A DNA stretch of 64,000 nt from Anadara kagoshimensis (GCA_021292105.1 CM037861.1:49909920-49973919), one strand, 5' to 3'. Numbered from the stretch's first letter, positions 36,316 to 49,342 are shown. A program made the numbers and translations. Notes: generated by a model not told the origin, from the sequence alone.

Positions 36316-37572
36316 TACTAGGTGAGGTCAAAAAGTTTATAGAACGGGGTATATATTGCCGCAACAAACTATACATTTTATCATAATTTTTCAATATAGT
36401 CCCCATTTACCCCAATGCACTTAGCCCACTTTTCTTTCAGACTGTCTATACCTTTGAAATAGAAATCTTTGGTTTGGTCCTGAAACCATGCCTCTGAGGC
36501 AGCCTTAATCTAATTCTAAATGGGATTTCAGTATTCTAAATAGGAAACTATCACTGGGTGCCAAATCGGGACTGTAGGGTGGGTGATTAAGTTGTTCGAA
36601 CTTGCATTCACGAAGCTTGTGAAATCCTTGACTTGTGCACAGGAGCATTGTCATGAAGAGGCAATACCCCTCGGCTCATCTTTCACCTCCTTTTTAATCT
36701 AATAGCAGCTTTAAGCTGCTTTAATAGATCAGCATAGTAAGCCTCAGTGATAGAGATTCCAGCAGGTTTATAATTGATTAACAGAACCTTAGAATCCCAA
36801 AACACAGTGGCCATGACTTTGCCAGCTGATGGTTGGGTTTTAAATTTCCTTGGTTGGGGTAAGCCAGGGTGTTTCCATTGCATGGACTCTTTTTTGGTGT
36901 CTGGGTCCCAATGACGAATCCATATTTTATCACCAGTTACTAAAAGTAAATGGAAGCTCTCCGGGCTATCACTATAAATGCCAAGAAGCTTCCGACTTGA
37001 CTGAAGTCTTTGGAAGCGATCCTGCACATTATGGTTTTTGGGGACCCATCTTGCGGATACTTTTGACATCTCAAGATGCTCGTGGATAAACGTGTATACA
37101 CTTTCATGTGAAATGTCACACTCTCTAGCTATGCCATCAATCCAAATTCGACGATCATTTATGATGAGGGTTTCCACAGACGTGACAATTTCCTTTGTGA
37201 TGGCATTAGCTGGCCGACCTGACCGTGGGTCATCCTTCAGTGAGGTGCGCCCACGTTTAAAATTCATCTGACCATTTTGCAACTGTGAAATAGGCAGGAC
37301 CACTGTCACCGTACACCTCGGCCATTCGCCGGTGAATTTCTTTGGCATTTGATGCCTCTACTGTGAGCAACTTTATTACTGCCCGAAACTCAACATTTTC
37401 ATTTTCCCTCATTGCTTGATGGTCACCAACTTTGAATGATTTTGAGAATTACACAAATATGTTGTGACAAATAAACTTGATATGTTTAAAATGTTGTCTA
37501 AATAAGTAAAGAAAATGTGTGTTACGCTTGGCTGAATACGCTGTTCTATGAACTTTCTGACCTCCCCTTGTA
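36316..37572 (-). mobile_element. mariner (Tc1/mariner, DD34D type) with both terminal inverted repeats
   Basis: The element proper is 36,318-37,570 (1,253 bp), bounded by TA on both sides (36,316-36,317 and 37,571-37,572). The 28-bp inverted repeats (36,318-36,345 and 37,543-37,570) match at 24 of 28 positions; shared cores are GAGGTCA and TATAGAAC/CATAGAAC. Length, TA target and TIR length are standard for mariner. The transposase lies on the minus strand between them and is inactivated. Confidence 0.93.
36381..37412 (-). pseudogene. mariner transposase, inactivated
   Basis: The start is taken at the ATG reading MRENENVEFRAV (37,412) and the stop at 36,381 after NGDYIEKL. That is 1,032 nt, about the family's usual 345 codons. 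Order: N-terminal helix-turn-helix (HRRMAEVYGDSGPAYFTVAKW, DDPRSGRPANA), the WVPK linker (as RWVPKNH), first catalytic Asp in TGDKIW (about 36,930), VFWDSK, second Asp in PLHDNAP (codon 36,650-36,652), third Asp in YSPDLAPSD (codon 36,565-36,567), and the C-terminal DFYFKGIDSL..KWAKCI. Lesions: one extra T in a TTTT run near 37,255 (frameshift), a TGA after RLKRR at 36,683, and about 20 bases missing between the second and third Asp (85 nt apart instead of 105). All three catalytic residues are present but not in one frame. Confidence 0.93.
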
Positions 37573-37949
37573 AGTTATTATCAGACGGAAATCTCAATTG
37601 GTAAAATGGCAAGTGTAATAAAACAACTTAAATGGGGTGTATGTAAAGTATGTAAAATAATTTTGAATACATTAAATGTCCAATTAAATCAGAATTGCTA
37701 AATATTTCCTCCAACTTTTCCGACAAATCCTTAATTTAAAACTTGTCTAGTTATCCAATATCAACTGTCCAGATGATGAACCATTCCAAATTGCACGCAT
37801 AAAATAATTTGTCGAATTTTTTTTTAAAATAAACCATTTAATCATATAGGTTTCTATTATATCATTTTAAAGAAAGCCTAAAACGTTTTAACTTATTTTA
37901 CAAGCGTATATGCGTTTCTTGAAATCTTAAAAACCCTTAAATTTATATT
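37573..37949. other. Unassigned sequence
   Basis: No gene or element recognised between the mariner and the G copy. Confidence 0.4.
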
Positions 37950-38190
37950 ATAAATTACATATTATACTAGCTTTATTTTTACACCAGACGGCCCTTTCGG
38001 AATACAATTTCTCATCAGTAGTGCTTGAACCAAAATTATGAAACCAAAACTTTTTAAGGATGTTAATAAGAAACCCAAAGAACCAAAATATGTTTTTTCC
38101 AAAATCAGCTGAGGAAATACTGTACATGAGGAATTGTACCTTAGTTTTTGAGGAATTTTAATTTTAACTAGCAGCAAAAATAGACAATAG
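37950..38190 (-). repeat. Family G repeat
   Basis: A minus copy with TTACATATTATACTAGC, ACCAGACGGCCCTTTCG, CTCATCAGTAGTGCTTG, GAACCAAAATATG and AGTTTTTGAGGAATTTTAA. It is truncated at the GATATC-rich end. Confidence 0.75.
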
Positions 38191-38414
38191 TATATAAAGC
38201 AATTAAATGTGCGTACATATATGTCATGATTTTTATATAAATTTCGTTCAATTTTTTTCAAATTCTATATTAAAATTATTTCCGTTAAGGAAACAATTAA
38301 AGTAATTATTTAGAATGCGTGTATCGTGATTCAATGTTTCAGCTGTTGTTATCTCCCCGAAAGGATTTTCTCATATAATGACACTTTGATTCCATAATTA
38401 AGATTAAGCCCTCA

Positions 38415-38580
38415 AGATGTTTGGCGTTGCTTCTTTAGTAAACAGACGTCTAGAAACATAAATATCACATTGTTTTGATGTGTTTTGTGTTAACAATAGT
38501 TAAAATCAAAGAAGATTCCAGACTTCTAAATTATAGATAATCACCATACAGGGAAATCGCAACTGATAACATGTCATGTG
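38415..38580. repeat. Third, diverged copy of the 36.0-kb tandem repeat
   Basis: It shares AAGATGTTTGGCGTTGCTTC, CGTCTAGAAACATAAATATC and ACATGTCATG-like blocks with 35,965-36,295. It lies 2.1 kb away, with the mariner and a G copy between. Confidence 0.5.
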
Positions 38581-38684
38581 TATCATAAAACAACTAAATG
38601 TGCAGCGTATGCATAACATAAATCATTGTTTTGTTTATTTTTCAAACATTTAGTTACACGCGTCTTAGAATCAGATACAGGCCC

Positions 38685-38962
38685 TCAAAAAGTTGTATGG
38701 CCGTCATCAAAGTAGTGTTGATAAGTTTGATCACTCTGTGTCTGGGATTGCCCTGAATATATTTAACGTCCAATAGTTCCATGTTCCTTTCACTCAATTT
38801 GATTGTTAGCTAGCTAAACAGGAGATGCTTACCCTTCCGGAACATCCGGCCTCACTTCCCTGGTGGAAGTTAACGTGTCTGACCTAATTTGTCAGTTCCA
38901 AAGTTTTTACTTTGCTTCTGGATTGTGATTCGGACATGGATAAGTATGTTTGTTTTTGATAC
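38685..38962 (+). repeat. RT C-terminal tail followed by family T repeat
   Basis: TATGGCCGTCATCAAAGTAG (end of RT) and TGTGTCTGGGATTGC precede T sequence running from CCAATAGTTCCATGTTCC to GGATAAGTATGTTTG. It has the regular T block order but lacks the ACACGTGGCGGGTG stretch, and the E-box is AACGTG. Confidence 0.8.
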
Positions 38963-41587
38963 AGCGGTCTTTTTCTATTCATTACGAGTAAATACATGCA
39001 ATATATAAAATACTTTTGTTTATACATTTCCAAATGTATATTAATTCCTTTTTGATATACTATGCAATTACTAAAAGACCTAAACATACATTGCTTTCAC
39101 TAAAAACTTTTTTATTTCAAATTTGTTGATACCGCACATTTAAATATCTCAAGGTTGAATCGTCGATGAAGAGTTAATGTGACTTGCACAAAGTAGTAGT
39201 GGATAAATTCATCCAGATTAAATTTTTTTTTTAAAAACTTACTTTTATCAGATAATCAATATAATCAATTTGTATTTTAAAAAATGCAACTCTATTCATT
39301 ACCATCATTATTTGAACTGGCTGAGCTCTGTAGGATTTCAATAGAGCCTATCTTGGATGTTAAGCTAATTAAGATTCCCTTTGAAAGTAAAACATCAAAC
39401 TGTCAGACAGCATTGGATATCAGATAGTTAAAAGGTCCAAATAAGCAAGAGTTACATTTAAAATGCTTGTAACATTTCAAAATTGAAATGCCCGCATAGA
39501 CACCCTTTGCTTGAAATTACGGTATACGGAAACGAAATAATTACTTATTTGGACAATAAGTATAAATCACCAGGAAATTATAAAAGAAAACGGAAATGAT
39601 GGTATTTTTGGTTGAGATGAAAAGCTTAGACCTAATGTCATGTATGTTAATTTTGCAATTTATCATCATGATCTAACGTTAATGTTGTGAACTAGGATAT
39701 TTCTTTCTGTGATCGCCGCCTGTCTATTCGATATTTATTACCATTAGTCTGTTTTTTATTGATTTCAAGGAAAGGCTTTATTAATCGACAATGTTTATAA
39801 GCAATATAACAATTTATAGTCTAAGTAACTCGGATTATCTAGATCTTTGGTCTATTAAAACACGGTTAACTTGATGTTCTCCCCGATATAAGATTTACTT
39901 TATAGCCGTGCTTACATTTTCATCTCTAATTATATTGCCAGAAAATAAATGGATTCCATACTTAACTCGATTTGAAAAATTAAAAATGATAGACGATATC
40001 CATTTTATCTGTAGTGGTTTTGAAATTGGTTATGATTGAAATAAATTGCATTTGCTATTTGCTTAGAGCCAAAGTAGCTATATTAAAGTGGCTATAATTC
40101 ATAGGCTTTTTAAGCGTGATTAATGCCATCATAACAAATAAATATATATGTAAGTTATATTCATGCTAAAAGCTATGACCTAGAATGGTACTAAGGTTAT
40201 AGCTCATGAAAAATGAGACATCATCCTTATGTGCCACTCCTCATTCTTCATTCTTCAACGATGAATATTGAACCGGTCTGGTTTTTCAATTTTGGAAACT
40301 GAGACCAAAATTTATAACCACGTCATTTTTCAACAGGTTGGTATTTTTTCTCCTAAATTGTGACCTCATTTGTTTTAAATTTGACCCTGTTGAATATTAA
40401 CACTCCCCACAACACAGAGTTTTAATCCGTCTTCGATCTGGATGATGTTCAACATGATAAGTGTATATATACTTTTATAAGTTTCAAATCCACAATAAAA
40501 CTAGACAAAAATCAGTAAATCATAACTTAGATCACGGTATCTTATTTTCATTCAATGTAAAAAGCAAGGATGATATCAGAAGTATACCATCTTTAACGAA
40601 GGCCTTTTTGCAATCTCTTCTGAAATTTCTTTTTATAGTCTTTGACTTTTTCACTCCTTTGGGGTAGATTCCTTTGGTCTGCAAGATGCGTGCACGCCCC
40701 ATCATTGCAGAAAGCAAAATTAAAGACTGGCTTTTCAGTCAAAAACGAACTTTTTTATCCAAGTTTTTCCTTTAACAACTGAACACCGCAGTCTATTCAT
40801 TCAACTCATGGTGCTACTGCTTTTGATCTTGGCAAATTCGTCTTGAAAGGAGCCGACCTTTTAGTTCACAAGAGTGAGAGATAAGGGGTTCCAGCCGTTG
40901 ATTTGGGAAAATTATTAGCTCGCTCGCATAATGTGTACATAGTTTACTATTAAAAGATTCCTGTTGTCAAGGAGATGTCCATCACCTTATTCCGCCTACA
41001 CAAAAGAATCCATATGAAACACTTAAGTTATATGTTACCATTTTTTTTCTTTGTAACTAATTTAAATTTGTTAGGGATTTTATACTTGTGTGTTAAAAAT
41101 GAAAGTGTAAGAACAGTGTGCTTTGGGGGGCATGTCAGCAGTAAATAAGCAATAGAATTTAATTTAATTTAAGAAGTTATTTTCGTACAAAACACTTTGT
41201 TAAAGCTTAACTACGTTTTAAGTACTCCGCTGTTGGTAGACTTTACTACTTTGTCTATAATTAAATCTCAAGTATAAAATGTATGATAAACTTCTAAGAA
41301 TCGAAGGGGAATTCTTTTACAGCACATGAAGATATAATAGAAATGTCGATTGTATTATTCGCAATACCAATTAAATGTAATAAAATGTTTAACTTGCACT
41401 TTGAAACATTTTATCTTTCTGATTGTGAATTAAGTATTACATCATCAATATATAATACATAAAACTATTGTCTATCTAAGGAGAGTTAAGACCTGAAATA
41501 CCTCTAAAATAAAAGTTTAGAGACAACTGTTAACGTAAATACCTCTAAAAATTTTAACACCTAAAAGTCGTTTGTTTTGTTTTGTTT
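38963..41587. other. Unassigned sequence
   Basis: No element identified. 40,600-40,960 is less AT-rich than its surroundings but has no open frame with a recognisable motif on either strand; opposing small frames at 40,461-40,717 cancel each other as evidence. Confidence 0.35.
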
Positions 41588-41631
<44 letters not shown>

Positions 41632-41700
41632 ATAAAGAAAAAAGGCACTAATTTTTTTATTTGTTTATTTATTCATTTATTTATTTATTTACTTTTCCCT
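41588..41700. repeat. Poly-T tract and TTTA-rich low complexity
   Basis: A run of nearly 40 T (about 41,590-41,628) is followed by a TTTATTTA-type run (41,650-41,695). It could be the reverse complement of a retrotransposed poly-A tail, but no element is recognised next to it. Confidence 0.8.
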
Positions 41701-43074
41701 TTATTCTACAAGGGAAGAAAAACATTTACATTTTTAACTAAAATTTGACTGTAGTATGTCCCCTTGACCAAATTTGCCAAACTAAGGTCAACCCATTTTC
41801 ATTACACGCGACATTGATTTACACACAAAATCAAGGGAAAGAAAAATTCGTTACAGATAATGTGAAGTTTGTAATTTTGACTTTTGAAATATTTTGATTT
41901 TGAAAAAGCAGTAGGGTAACATTATTTGCTTAAGCCTATGATGCAGATGTGCTCTAGAACACGGAGTGCGTAACAGGTGTTAGTTTTTTGAAAATTTGCG
42001 AATGTTTTTCTTTATATACAGTGTTAGTATTTGTATTTAAAAACAAATATTATGATTATTTTAATAGCAACGAGATGTTTTAAGACACGAGGACTAACTG
42101 TAAATATTAAAGATTAACGATAATATAAACAATTTTACTTGGAAATTATTTACTTATCTATAACATTGCAACCGAGTAAACGACTTATCAAATAAACGAG
42201 ATCAAAGAATCATCTTAATTCCCGAGTTTAGTTAGGTATTAGACATATGGACAAGAGGGTGGCCAGTGGCGTAGTTTTATCACTTTTTGAGACCCGACAC
42301 TATTCTATTTATTTTACTGTTATCTAAGCCTCAGGATTTTGAGTTGAAATGAGAGGGAAAGTATAGAATTTATCACAGCAATTTTTCGGACTTTTGCATT
42401 TTTTTATAAAATACAAACTCCGATATATTATCAAAACATATGACTTAAATTTTTTGTATCTATCAAATTTAGTCAGATATTTGTTACCATGGCAACAGAA
42501 TATCCATTTTAATGTAAACATTGGAAATAGAAAAATGTTCAATAATTAATGGTCACACATTAGAAAACACGACGTATAAGACTTCAAATCTTAATCTGTG
42601 GATTTCTACAAATTCATACAAATTTCTCAGACCAGGCATTATAGAATCAATCGACAGAAACGGTAATATTTAAGAGCCAAAATATGCTCCGCTTTGAATT
42701 TAATTAGAAAACAATCTTGATAAATATACTTTAAAGTTTGATTATATCGCATTAATTTTCCAGGGTAACGTAAATGATCGCAACAACGACAAGCGCTACC
42801 AAGCATGTGCGGACATTTTTAACAACAAAAACGCTACAAAAGCTACGAATGCATATGATCTCAAGTAAAAACAGTGAACAAGACGACGACAAAAGAATAC
42901 CATATAAACGAGATCATAATACAATCATAAGGCTCCAAACATAATGTTAAAACATGTACCTAATGGTGCAGTTTGCATTATTATGTCAGACTTTTATCAT
43001 CCTACCTAATTATATATTAAAACAACAATAATCTTAAAAAACATATATTGAAGTATTTTAAAACAGCAAGTGGG
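41701..43074. other. Unassigned sequence
   Basis: No gene or repeat recognised. Confidence 0.4.
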
Positions 43075-43190
43075 TCTCTTGGGTATCTTTTCAACTTAAA
43101 ACTATTTGGATTCATAATTTTGGTCCAAGCACTTCTGTCAGAAACGACTGTCTAGTGTTGTACAATTAAAACTGGTATAAAATATAATTT
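43075..43190 (+). repeat. Family G repeat, 3' part
   Basis: TATCTTTTCAACTTAAAAC, CATAATTTTGGTCCAAGCAC, AAACGACTGTCTAGTG and AAAACTGGTATAAAATATAA. Confidence 0.7.
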
Positions 43191-44599
43191 TCTTTACATT
43201 AAACAACAGTACGAGTCTGGTATCGCTATATGTCATGACCAACTTGCTGTCTAAAAGAAAACATCAATGAGAGAATTATAATATTGGTTTTAAGAGTATG
43301 CCAAGACATTTTGTCATATATTTCTTTAGGTCACAGTACAATTAATATTCCCATGTCGAATAATAATAAACTTAACCATTCAAGTTCTTAGCTTCATGTC
43401 TTATTAAAGTCTAAATGACCGGTGTCAGTGTGATAAAAGCCTATACAGTGTAGTTATTGTTAAAACTACGCTATTTTAGAGATAATAATACCATTATCGC
43501 CGAGTGTAACTGGGTCGTTACTGCCATTTTGTCTATTATTTACTAAACCATTTAAAGAAAAACACACACGCCAACACTATACCATCCGTAATAAATAATT
43601 ACAACAAAAACAAGAAATATATATATGCATGTAGCCTATAATATTGGATAGCATGTAGCCTATGGTATTGGATAGACGGCTATTTATTCCTTTGTAATGT
43701 AAATATCCACATAAATATATATTGCATGTAACCATAAATAATGCCCAGGATTAAAAACCAGAGATAAAACTAAATAAGTCAAAAACTCTGGAAAACCTTT
43801 GGGTTCTATGTTCCCAAAATAAATAACAATAATAATGAAAAATGGTCTGACCAGTGTGAAGACCAAGGCTAGAATGACACGTACTTTAACAAACTTACTA
43901 CATCTCACTTAAAACTTCGTGCATCACGCCTGACATACATACGCAAAGAATGACACCCCTGCTAATTTAAATATTAATGAACGAAACAGACAACAATTTT
44001 CTTCTATACTACATAACGAAGAAAATTGTGAATTATTACAAAGTCTTTATTTCTTTCACATTCAACTTTTGATAACGGCTTCATTATCTTAGTAAAATTA
44101 TCTGTTTTGTAATAAATTCGTATTTTTCTTCCTTGTTTATTAATTAAAGAAATAAACCATTTTTCTTTGTCTTAATGAAAACGAAATTATAATAAGATGC
44201 CAATTAGATACATGTACATTCCAATATGGTTTGCAAATCTATTCAGACGGTGAAAAATATTCAAATTTTGCAAGTATTTCAATTCGTGATAAAGCTGTGG
44301 TTCTAATTAAAAAAGAAAATTTATAGAATTATTTTTATATATTGTTGATGACATATAGATGCAACGATTGCTGATTCATTGTATGGTAAATACGGTTTTC
44401 TCAAAATTTCTTTTGTTTAAAAAAAGAATCAAATTTTTGTACAGTTTTTAATAATTTTTTAAACCACTGGCTCGAATAAGAGTATTAGAATCCATCATTA
44501 CATTCTAGGACACTCCCTGCTCGTTTTGTATCAAATATTAGATTAAGATTCTTTTATCACATAACAAATGGTGAATGATTCTTTTTTACACATACTTTA
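43191..44599. other. Unassigned sequence
   Basis: No element recognised apart from a short local duplication at 43,628-43,672 (GCATGTAGCCTAT twice, 23 bases apart). Confidence 0.4.
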
Positions 44600-44700
44600 G
44601 GAGCCCGGCCTTATTTCCCTGGCAGAAGTTTAACTTAATTTTGCTAGTTTTCAAAGTTTTTTTGGATTGTAATTTGGACATAGACTGGTATGTTTGGTTT
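44600..44700 (+). repeat. Family T repeat, partial
   Basis: GAGCCCGGCCTTATTTCCCTGG-like start, then GGATTGTAATTTGGACATAG and GGTATGTTTGGTTT. The E-box block is deleted. Confidence 0.65.
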
Positions 44701-46944
44701 AATTCTGAATGTTAAAATGGTGGATTTTACATTAGTTGTGTGGCAAAAACACTACAATATCTCAGTTTTGTTTCGTTATAAATTACGGCACGTCATATAG
44801 CGCATGAAGCCAGTCAAAAACTATTTTGTCGTCGCGTGTAGCTTGTCTCAAACGTATGGCCACATAGATACCCGTGATCCTAGCAACCAACCAAATTGAA
44901 TGCGAGAAAAAGTCGTTTGTCTTTTTCATTTCAATATAAGAAACATATCTCAAATGAATTACTTCTAATACAGTAACTACATCATTGTATGTATATTGTA
45001 ATTGACAGTTAAATGAATTTAAGCAACCCGATCACATTTTCCTTTCAACGGCCTTTGTCCTTGGGGATAAAAATGTCTCTTGAAGCTGACAACTTTGAAT
45101 GTGCACAAATGGACATAATATATATCTTAGACTGTATTTTACCAATCGTAAAAATAAAGTAATTTCTCTTGTGAGTCTTGATGCAATTATGGTTTTTAAA
45201 GAGTTTTTGGGACGCTAAAAGATAAAATACATCACTTTTCGTATCTGTCACATTTAGATCAGTCAATTACAGATTTAAAAAAACACCTGTCTGTCTTAGT
45301 TTTTAGATAAAATACTTAACCTTGTTATTGAGCATTGTTTCCTGAATGTTGATGCATGTTGTTGGGTGAATGGCCTCAAAATTAAAGTTTTGTAAAATAA
45401 CACCAAACACTGCTAAACTAATGAGAATAGTTAATTAAATACCCAACAAAAGATGTTTCCCAATCCCGATCGACAACGATTCTGTCCGATAGATGGATGA
45501 ATTACTTGTTTAAAGAATTGTTTATAGACCTTCAGAGAAAAATGAAATGTACGTTAAAGATCTGGTATGATTAATCAATTAGCTTAGATAAAGTGTACTT
45601 CTGAACTATTTTATGGCCAAAAAGAGCCTGTACATAAAACCATTATATTCATAAAATTTTAATTTTAAGTCAAATAAATGTCAAAAGATCAATACACTAT
45701 AAGAAAAACCCCTTATGTAAAAAAAACTATCATGATGATAAAATAATAATTCTATATAAAGAACTATAAATTTCGGTGATAGTCGAATTTTACTGATTTA
45801 TGGAACAAAACGTGAATAGATTAAGTCCGGGTCTACATTTCTCGAAAGATAACGGATAGGAATTGGTTAATCCTTCTGTCGTGTCTTTATGTGAATGGAT
45901 TTTTTCGTCTTTGAAATGTTTCGAAGGAAGTTCTTATAAGTAGGGTTATTCCAACCGGAATAAAGTCACTGGTGATCCCCAGTCCGTCTATTTGTAAACA
46001 TTAGGAATTCATTGGCATGTAGTGTACTTTTGGAAAATAAAGAAAGGAAGGAATTATCACATGTACTTTGACATTTGGCTTCTAACTAATATTCATTAAG
46101 ATCCCATTAACTTTATTCTTTATGTAGCCATACATTTTGTTGTCATTATTAAAGCATTTAGTGATAATGTTTTTTGGAAGTACATTTTCGTATATACGAC
46201 GAAGTTTATTATATTTATATATGTGCTAGAGTATTGTTTACCAATGTGTGAATATTTTCTTTAAAATGTCGTACGTGTACTTTATTATCGAGGGAGTGTC
46301 TCAGTCCACATGTACATATAAAAATGGTATACGACAGTTTCTACAATAGATCGCTCCAAGGTAACATGTAATAATGAAGAATGGTACATGTATCAAAATT
46401 ACACGTTATTTCTTACTTTAATTCTTGGTTTATTGCTTCTCCCAAGACGCTTTATTAAATTTGCCAGAGGGATATGGTATACTGGTGTAATTATTAAGTA
46501 GCATTGGAATTACAGAAACTGTCACCATAGATTAGTTAAAATAGATTAAATTGCAGTAAAGGAATGGCATTTCAGATTGTTAATTTCTCATTTGATACAT
46601 ATTGTATCATAGAGCACATGATCCCCAAGTCTGCAAAAGAATAATAATTCCCAAATCAACAGTTAACTACACACTCCTGGTTTCATCATTGTGTTTAATA
46701 TCAGAATGTCCATTTCTTAAAAAGTGCTATAAAATGGCCCAGTATTCAGGCTGCCTATGTAGTAAAACTACGGTAGTTTAGTCCATTTATCTTGTCTTTT
46801 TTCTCGAAATCGTACAGACAGACAAGAGCAAAGAACAAACTCTACTAGTTTTATAATTGCGTTGTGATTGTTTGGAATTTGGCATATAACATATGTGTAA
46901 AATGCAATCATAAAATTAAAGATATGTCCAAAAGGAATTTGGAT
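44701..46944. other. Unassigned sequence with one open segment
   Basis: On the minus strand, 44,783-44,879 follows GGTTGGTTGCTAG (splice-acceptor-like) and is open for about 32 codons (ITGIYVAIRLRQ, KIVFDWLHALYDVP) up to a stop. It is less AT-rich than its surroundings. I cannot name it. Nothing else is recognised. Confidence 0.3.
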
Positions 46945-46959
46945 TTAAGACAAACATAC

Positions 46960-47081
46960 ATTTCCTCAACTCCAGAAGATACATAAGGCCGCAACGCTAT
47001 CATTCCATTTTCGTCTGTAATTCGCTGCTGCTTAAGTTGTGTTCTAGCTTGTCCAAAAAGACCTTCACAAACTTGGATAGA
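46960..47081 (-). other. Possible isolated exon, unidentified
   Basis: On the minus strand a 122-bp segment is bounded by ..GCAACTAG (acceptor-like) and GAGGAAAT/GTATGTTTG (donor-like). One frame is open across it and beyond (SIQVCEGLFGQARTQLKQQ at its start; IALRPYVSSGVEEM at its end). It is clearly richer in G and C than its surroundings. A 44-bp segment on the same strand at 48,240-48,283 is likewise bracketed by TTTTATTAG and CTCAAG/GTAGGA. No family is recognised and phases were not reconciled, so it could also be a transposon scrap. Confidence 0.25.
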
Positions 47082-47189
47082 CTAGTTGCATAACTGGCTG
47101 TTCGTATTATGGTTGGGGAGTTCCCATTTCGAGTTTGTTGGGAGGACATCCGATTTCAGTAATAATTTGCGTATTATATAAAAAAGTTT

Positions 47190-47442
47190 TATGACCGTCA
47201 TCACAGTATTGTTGATAAGTTAAATGCCTCTGTATCCCAGGATTGACCTGGGTATATTTGACGTCCCATGGTTAAATGTTTCTTTTAACACACGTGGCGA
47301 GTGTCGCTAGCTAAACAGAAGGTGATTACCCTTCCGAAGTACCCGGTCTCACGGAATTTCACGTGTCTAACCTGACTTGTCAGTTCCAAAGGTTTTTACT
47401 TTGCTTCTGGATTGTTATTCAGACATGGAATAGTATGTTTGT
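47190..47442 (+). repeat. RT C-terminal tail followed by family T repeat
   Basis: TTATGACCGTCATCACAGTATTG and TCTGTATCCCAGGATTGACC precede T sequence. CACGTG is at 47,291-47,296 and 47,360-47,365. The CACTTCCCTGGTGG stretch is deleted (GGTCTCACGGAATTTC). Confidence 0.8.
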
Positions 47443-48767
47443 TTTTGAATATCATCGAACATTACAATTTCTCATTTTTGAACCATGATTACAAATGGTT
47501 TCGTGCACATGTTTTAAAGCAATAGTATACATTAAAAATAAAAAATAGCAACTTGACAAGTACAAATATACCTCTTATGGTGGTTCTCAGGCTAGGCGTG
47601 ACTGTTTGTTGTTTCCGGTGACATAGCAGGTCACTTTTTTACGCGGAAAAGACTCGATCAATAACGTTACACATCATGTTATGTAAGACCATACAAAGTG
47701 GAATCACAATCTTTGCTTTGATGGTTTATCATATTTTACCATCTTAATGTAAATATAAGCATTAGACAAATCTAACGCTTGAAGTTGCTTTTGTTTTCAG
47801 TAATTTTGAACATTATGGTATTTTTACATCAATAATTGCATTGATCTATATTAGTCCAAGTTACCGTGTCCCTAATAAAATCAAACAATTATGTAATAAA
47901 ACATGGAAAACTTTGTTTTTATGATTAGATTTTATCGTAACACTTATTTTTCTTTTTTTCAGAAATATAGACTGATTTATTATTACAACAGATACCAGAG
48001 GATCGGTCATTTGTTTTCATTAAAAAGAAACATAAGCACAACCGAGAAAACATATGCTATATACAGTAATACGGCGAGTTAGCACCAAAATGAAATTCTA
48101 TTGCATATTCTTAAGTAATGTATGGTAGGTTAATAATGATACAAGCCTAAACCTTATAGGTCTAATCACAGACACAGTAACATTACTAAAATTCTTCTTC
48201 CACTGAGGAACATTCAGTTACAGTAGATCATTTTCCTACCTTGAGCCGCGCAAAACAACGATGGCTTGTGATGCTGCAGAGTACTAATAAAAGTGCAGTT
48301 GAAATGTTAAGAACTTCAATGGTTTATCAAAAATCGATAGTCTGAACATATCTTGCATCTGAGGAAGGGTAGTTAAAAAAACCAACAGGCTGTGGTCATG
48401 TCTTCAATAATCTGACGCCATCTGGAAAAAGGATTTTTGGTACTACTGGGTCCAGGCAAATAACACTTATTTCATAAAAATGATATTCAAACATAAAATA
48501 TGCAATTTTTATAAAATATATCTGAATTTAAAATTAAAAATATATTGCATTTATCGGATGATTAGAGCAGTGTGTTAAATTGGCATTGCAGTAATTACTG
48601 TTTCCGAGATCGAGAATGATTTAAAAAAAACGCGTTAAAATTTGTTAGTTGAATGCCTAACTGCCAGTTGAATCGTTCCATTGTTGATAACAGTTCAGAT
48701 ATCATGTACAGAATTGCAATTTGCTGCAACATCAATCACATTCTCTTAACCACGTCTTATATAACGG
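47443..48767. other. Unassigned sequence
   Basis: Apart from the 44-bp splice-flanked segment at 48,240-48,283, nothing is recognised. Confidence 0.35.
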
Positions 48768-49020
48768 TACAGAACTGTTGAAAATTAAACCTTAACTAAA
48801 GAGTTGACTAACTGACGAATCGGCAGCTGAGCTCAAAGCTAACGAGTTGTGTCGAATCGGTAGTTCAGCTCGGCTCTTCGTCATCTTAATTTTGCGAAGC
48901 CGATATTTTTCTCTCGATAACTTCTCGACCACTAAATATCCATATTTCGACCACCCGGCAGCGGAGCATCGACTCCTGTTTTGTTAGCTCCGTGTTACAC
49001 TTTCGACAAGTCTGTACTCT
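48768..49020. mobile_element. Family H foldback element
   Basis: About 250 bp with inverted ends: left ACGGTACAGAACTGTTGAAA and right, reverse complemented, AGAGTACAGACTTGTCGAAA. Matching continues loosely inward to the AGCTAAC block. The interior is rich in CGA/TCG and AGCTC. It is non-coding. Other copies are at 60,285-60,508, about 60,985-61,125 (one end) and 61,572-62,180. Confidence 0.65.
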
Positions 49021-49338
49021 AAATGTTCATAACGTTTTACACATAAAGCCGACTTTTGATTAGGTGATATCATCAACATTTAGACATGACATTTATGTTT
49101 CTATTTACAGAAACGGCGACAAAAACATCTCCCCGTTAGTTTTATCTCAAGGGCGGTAATTAACACCAATGTTACAAACGGAAGTGCAAATTAATGAAAA
49201 TGTTTGTTCTGAAAAGAAATTAAATGTAAATTATGATCTTTCTTTAGGCAATTCTGCATCATTTAGCTACAAACTTCCCCTATAAAAATAAAACAATGTT
49301 ATAAAGTTTAAAGCTATATAAAATGTAAATGTATTTTG

Positions 49339-49342
<4 letters not shown>

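Noticed and set aside
36850-37271. Plus-strand open frames within the mariner
   Set aside because: They are antisense shadows of the transposase relic.
41588-41700. Poly-T tract as the tail of a processed pseudogene
   Set aside because: No gene-like sequence is recognised downstream on the minus strand, and no target duplication could be placed.
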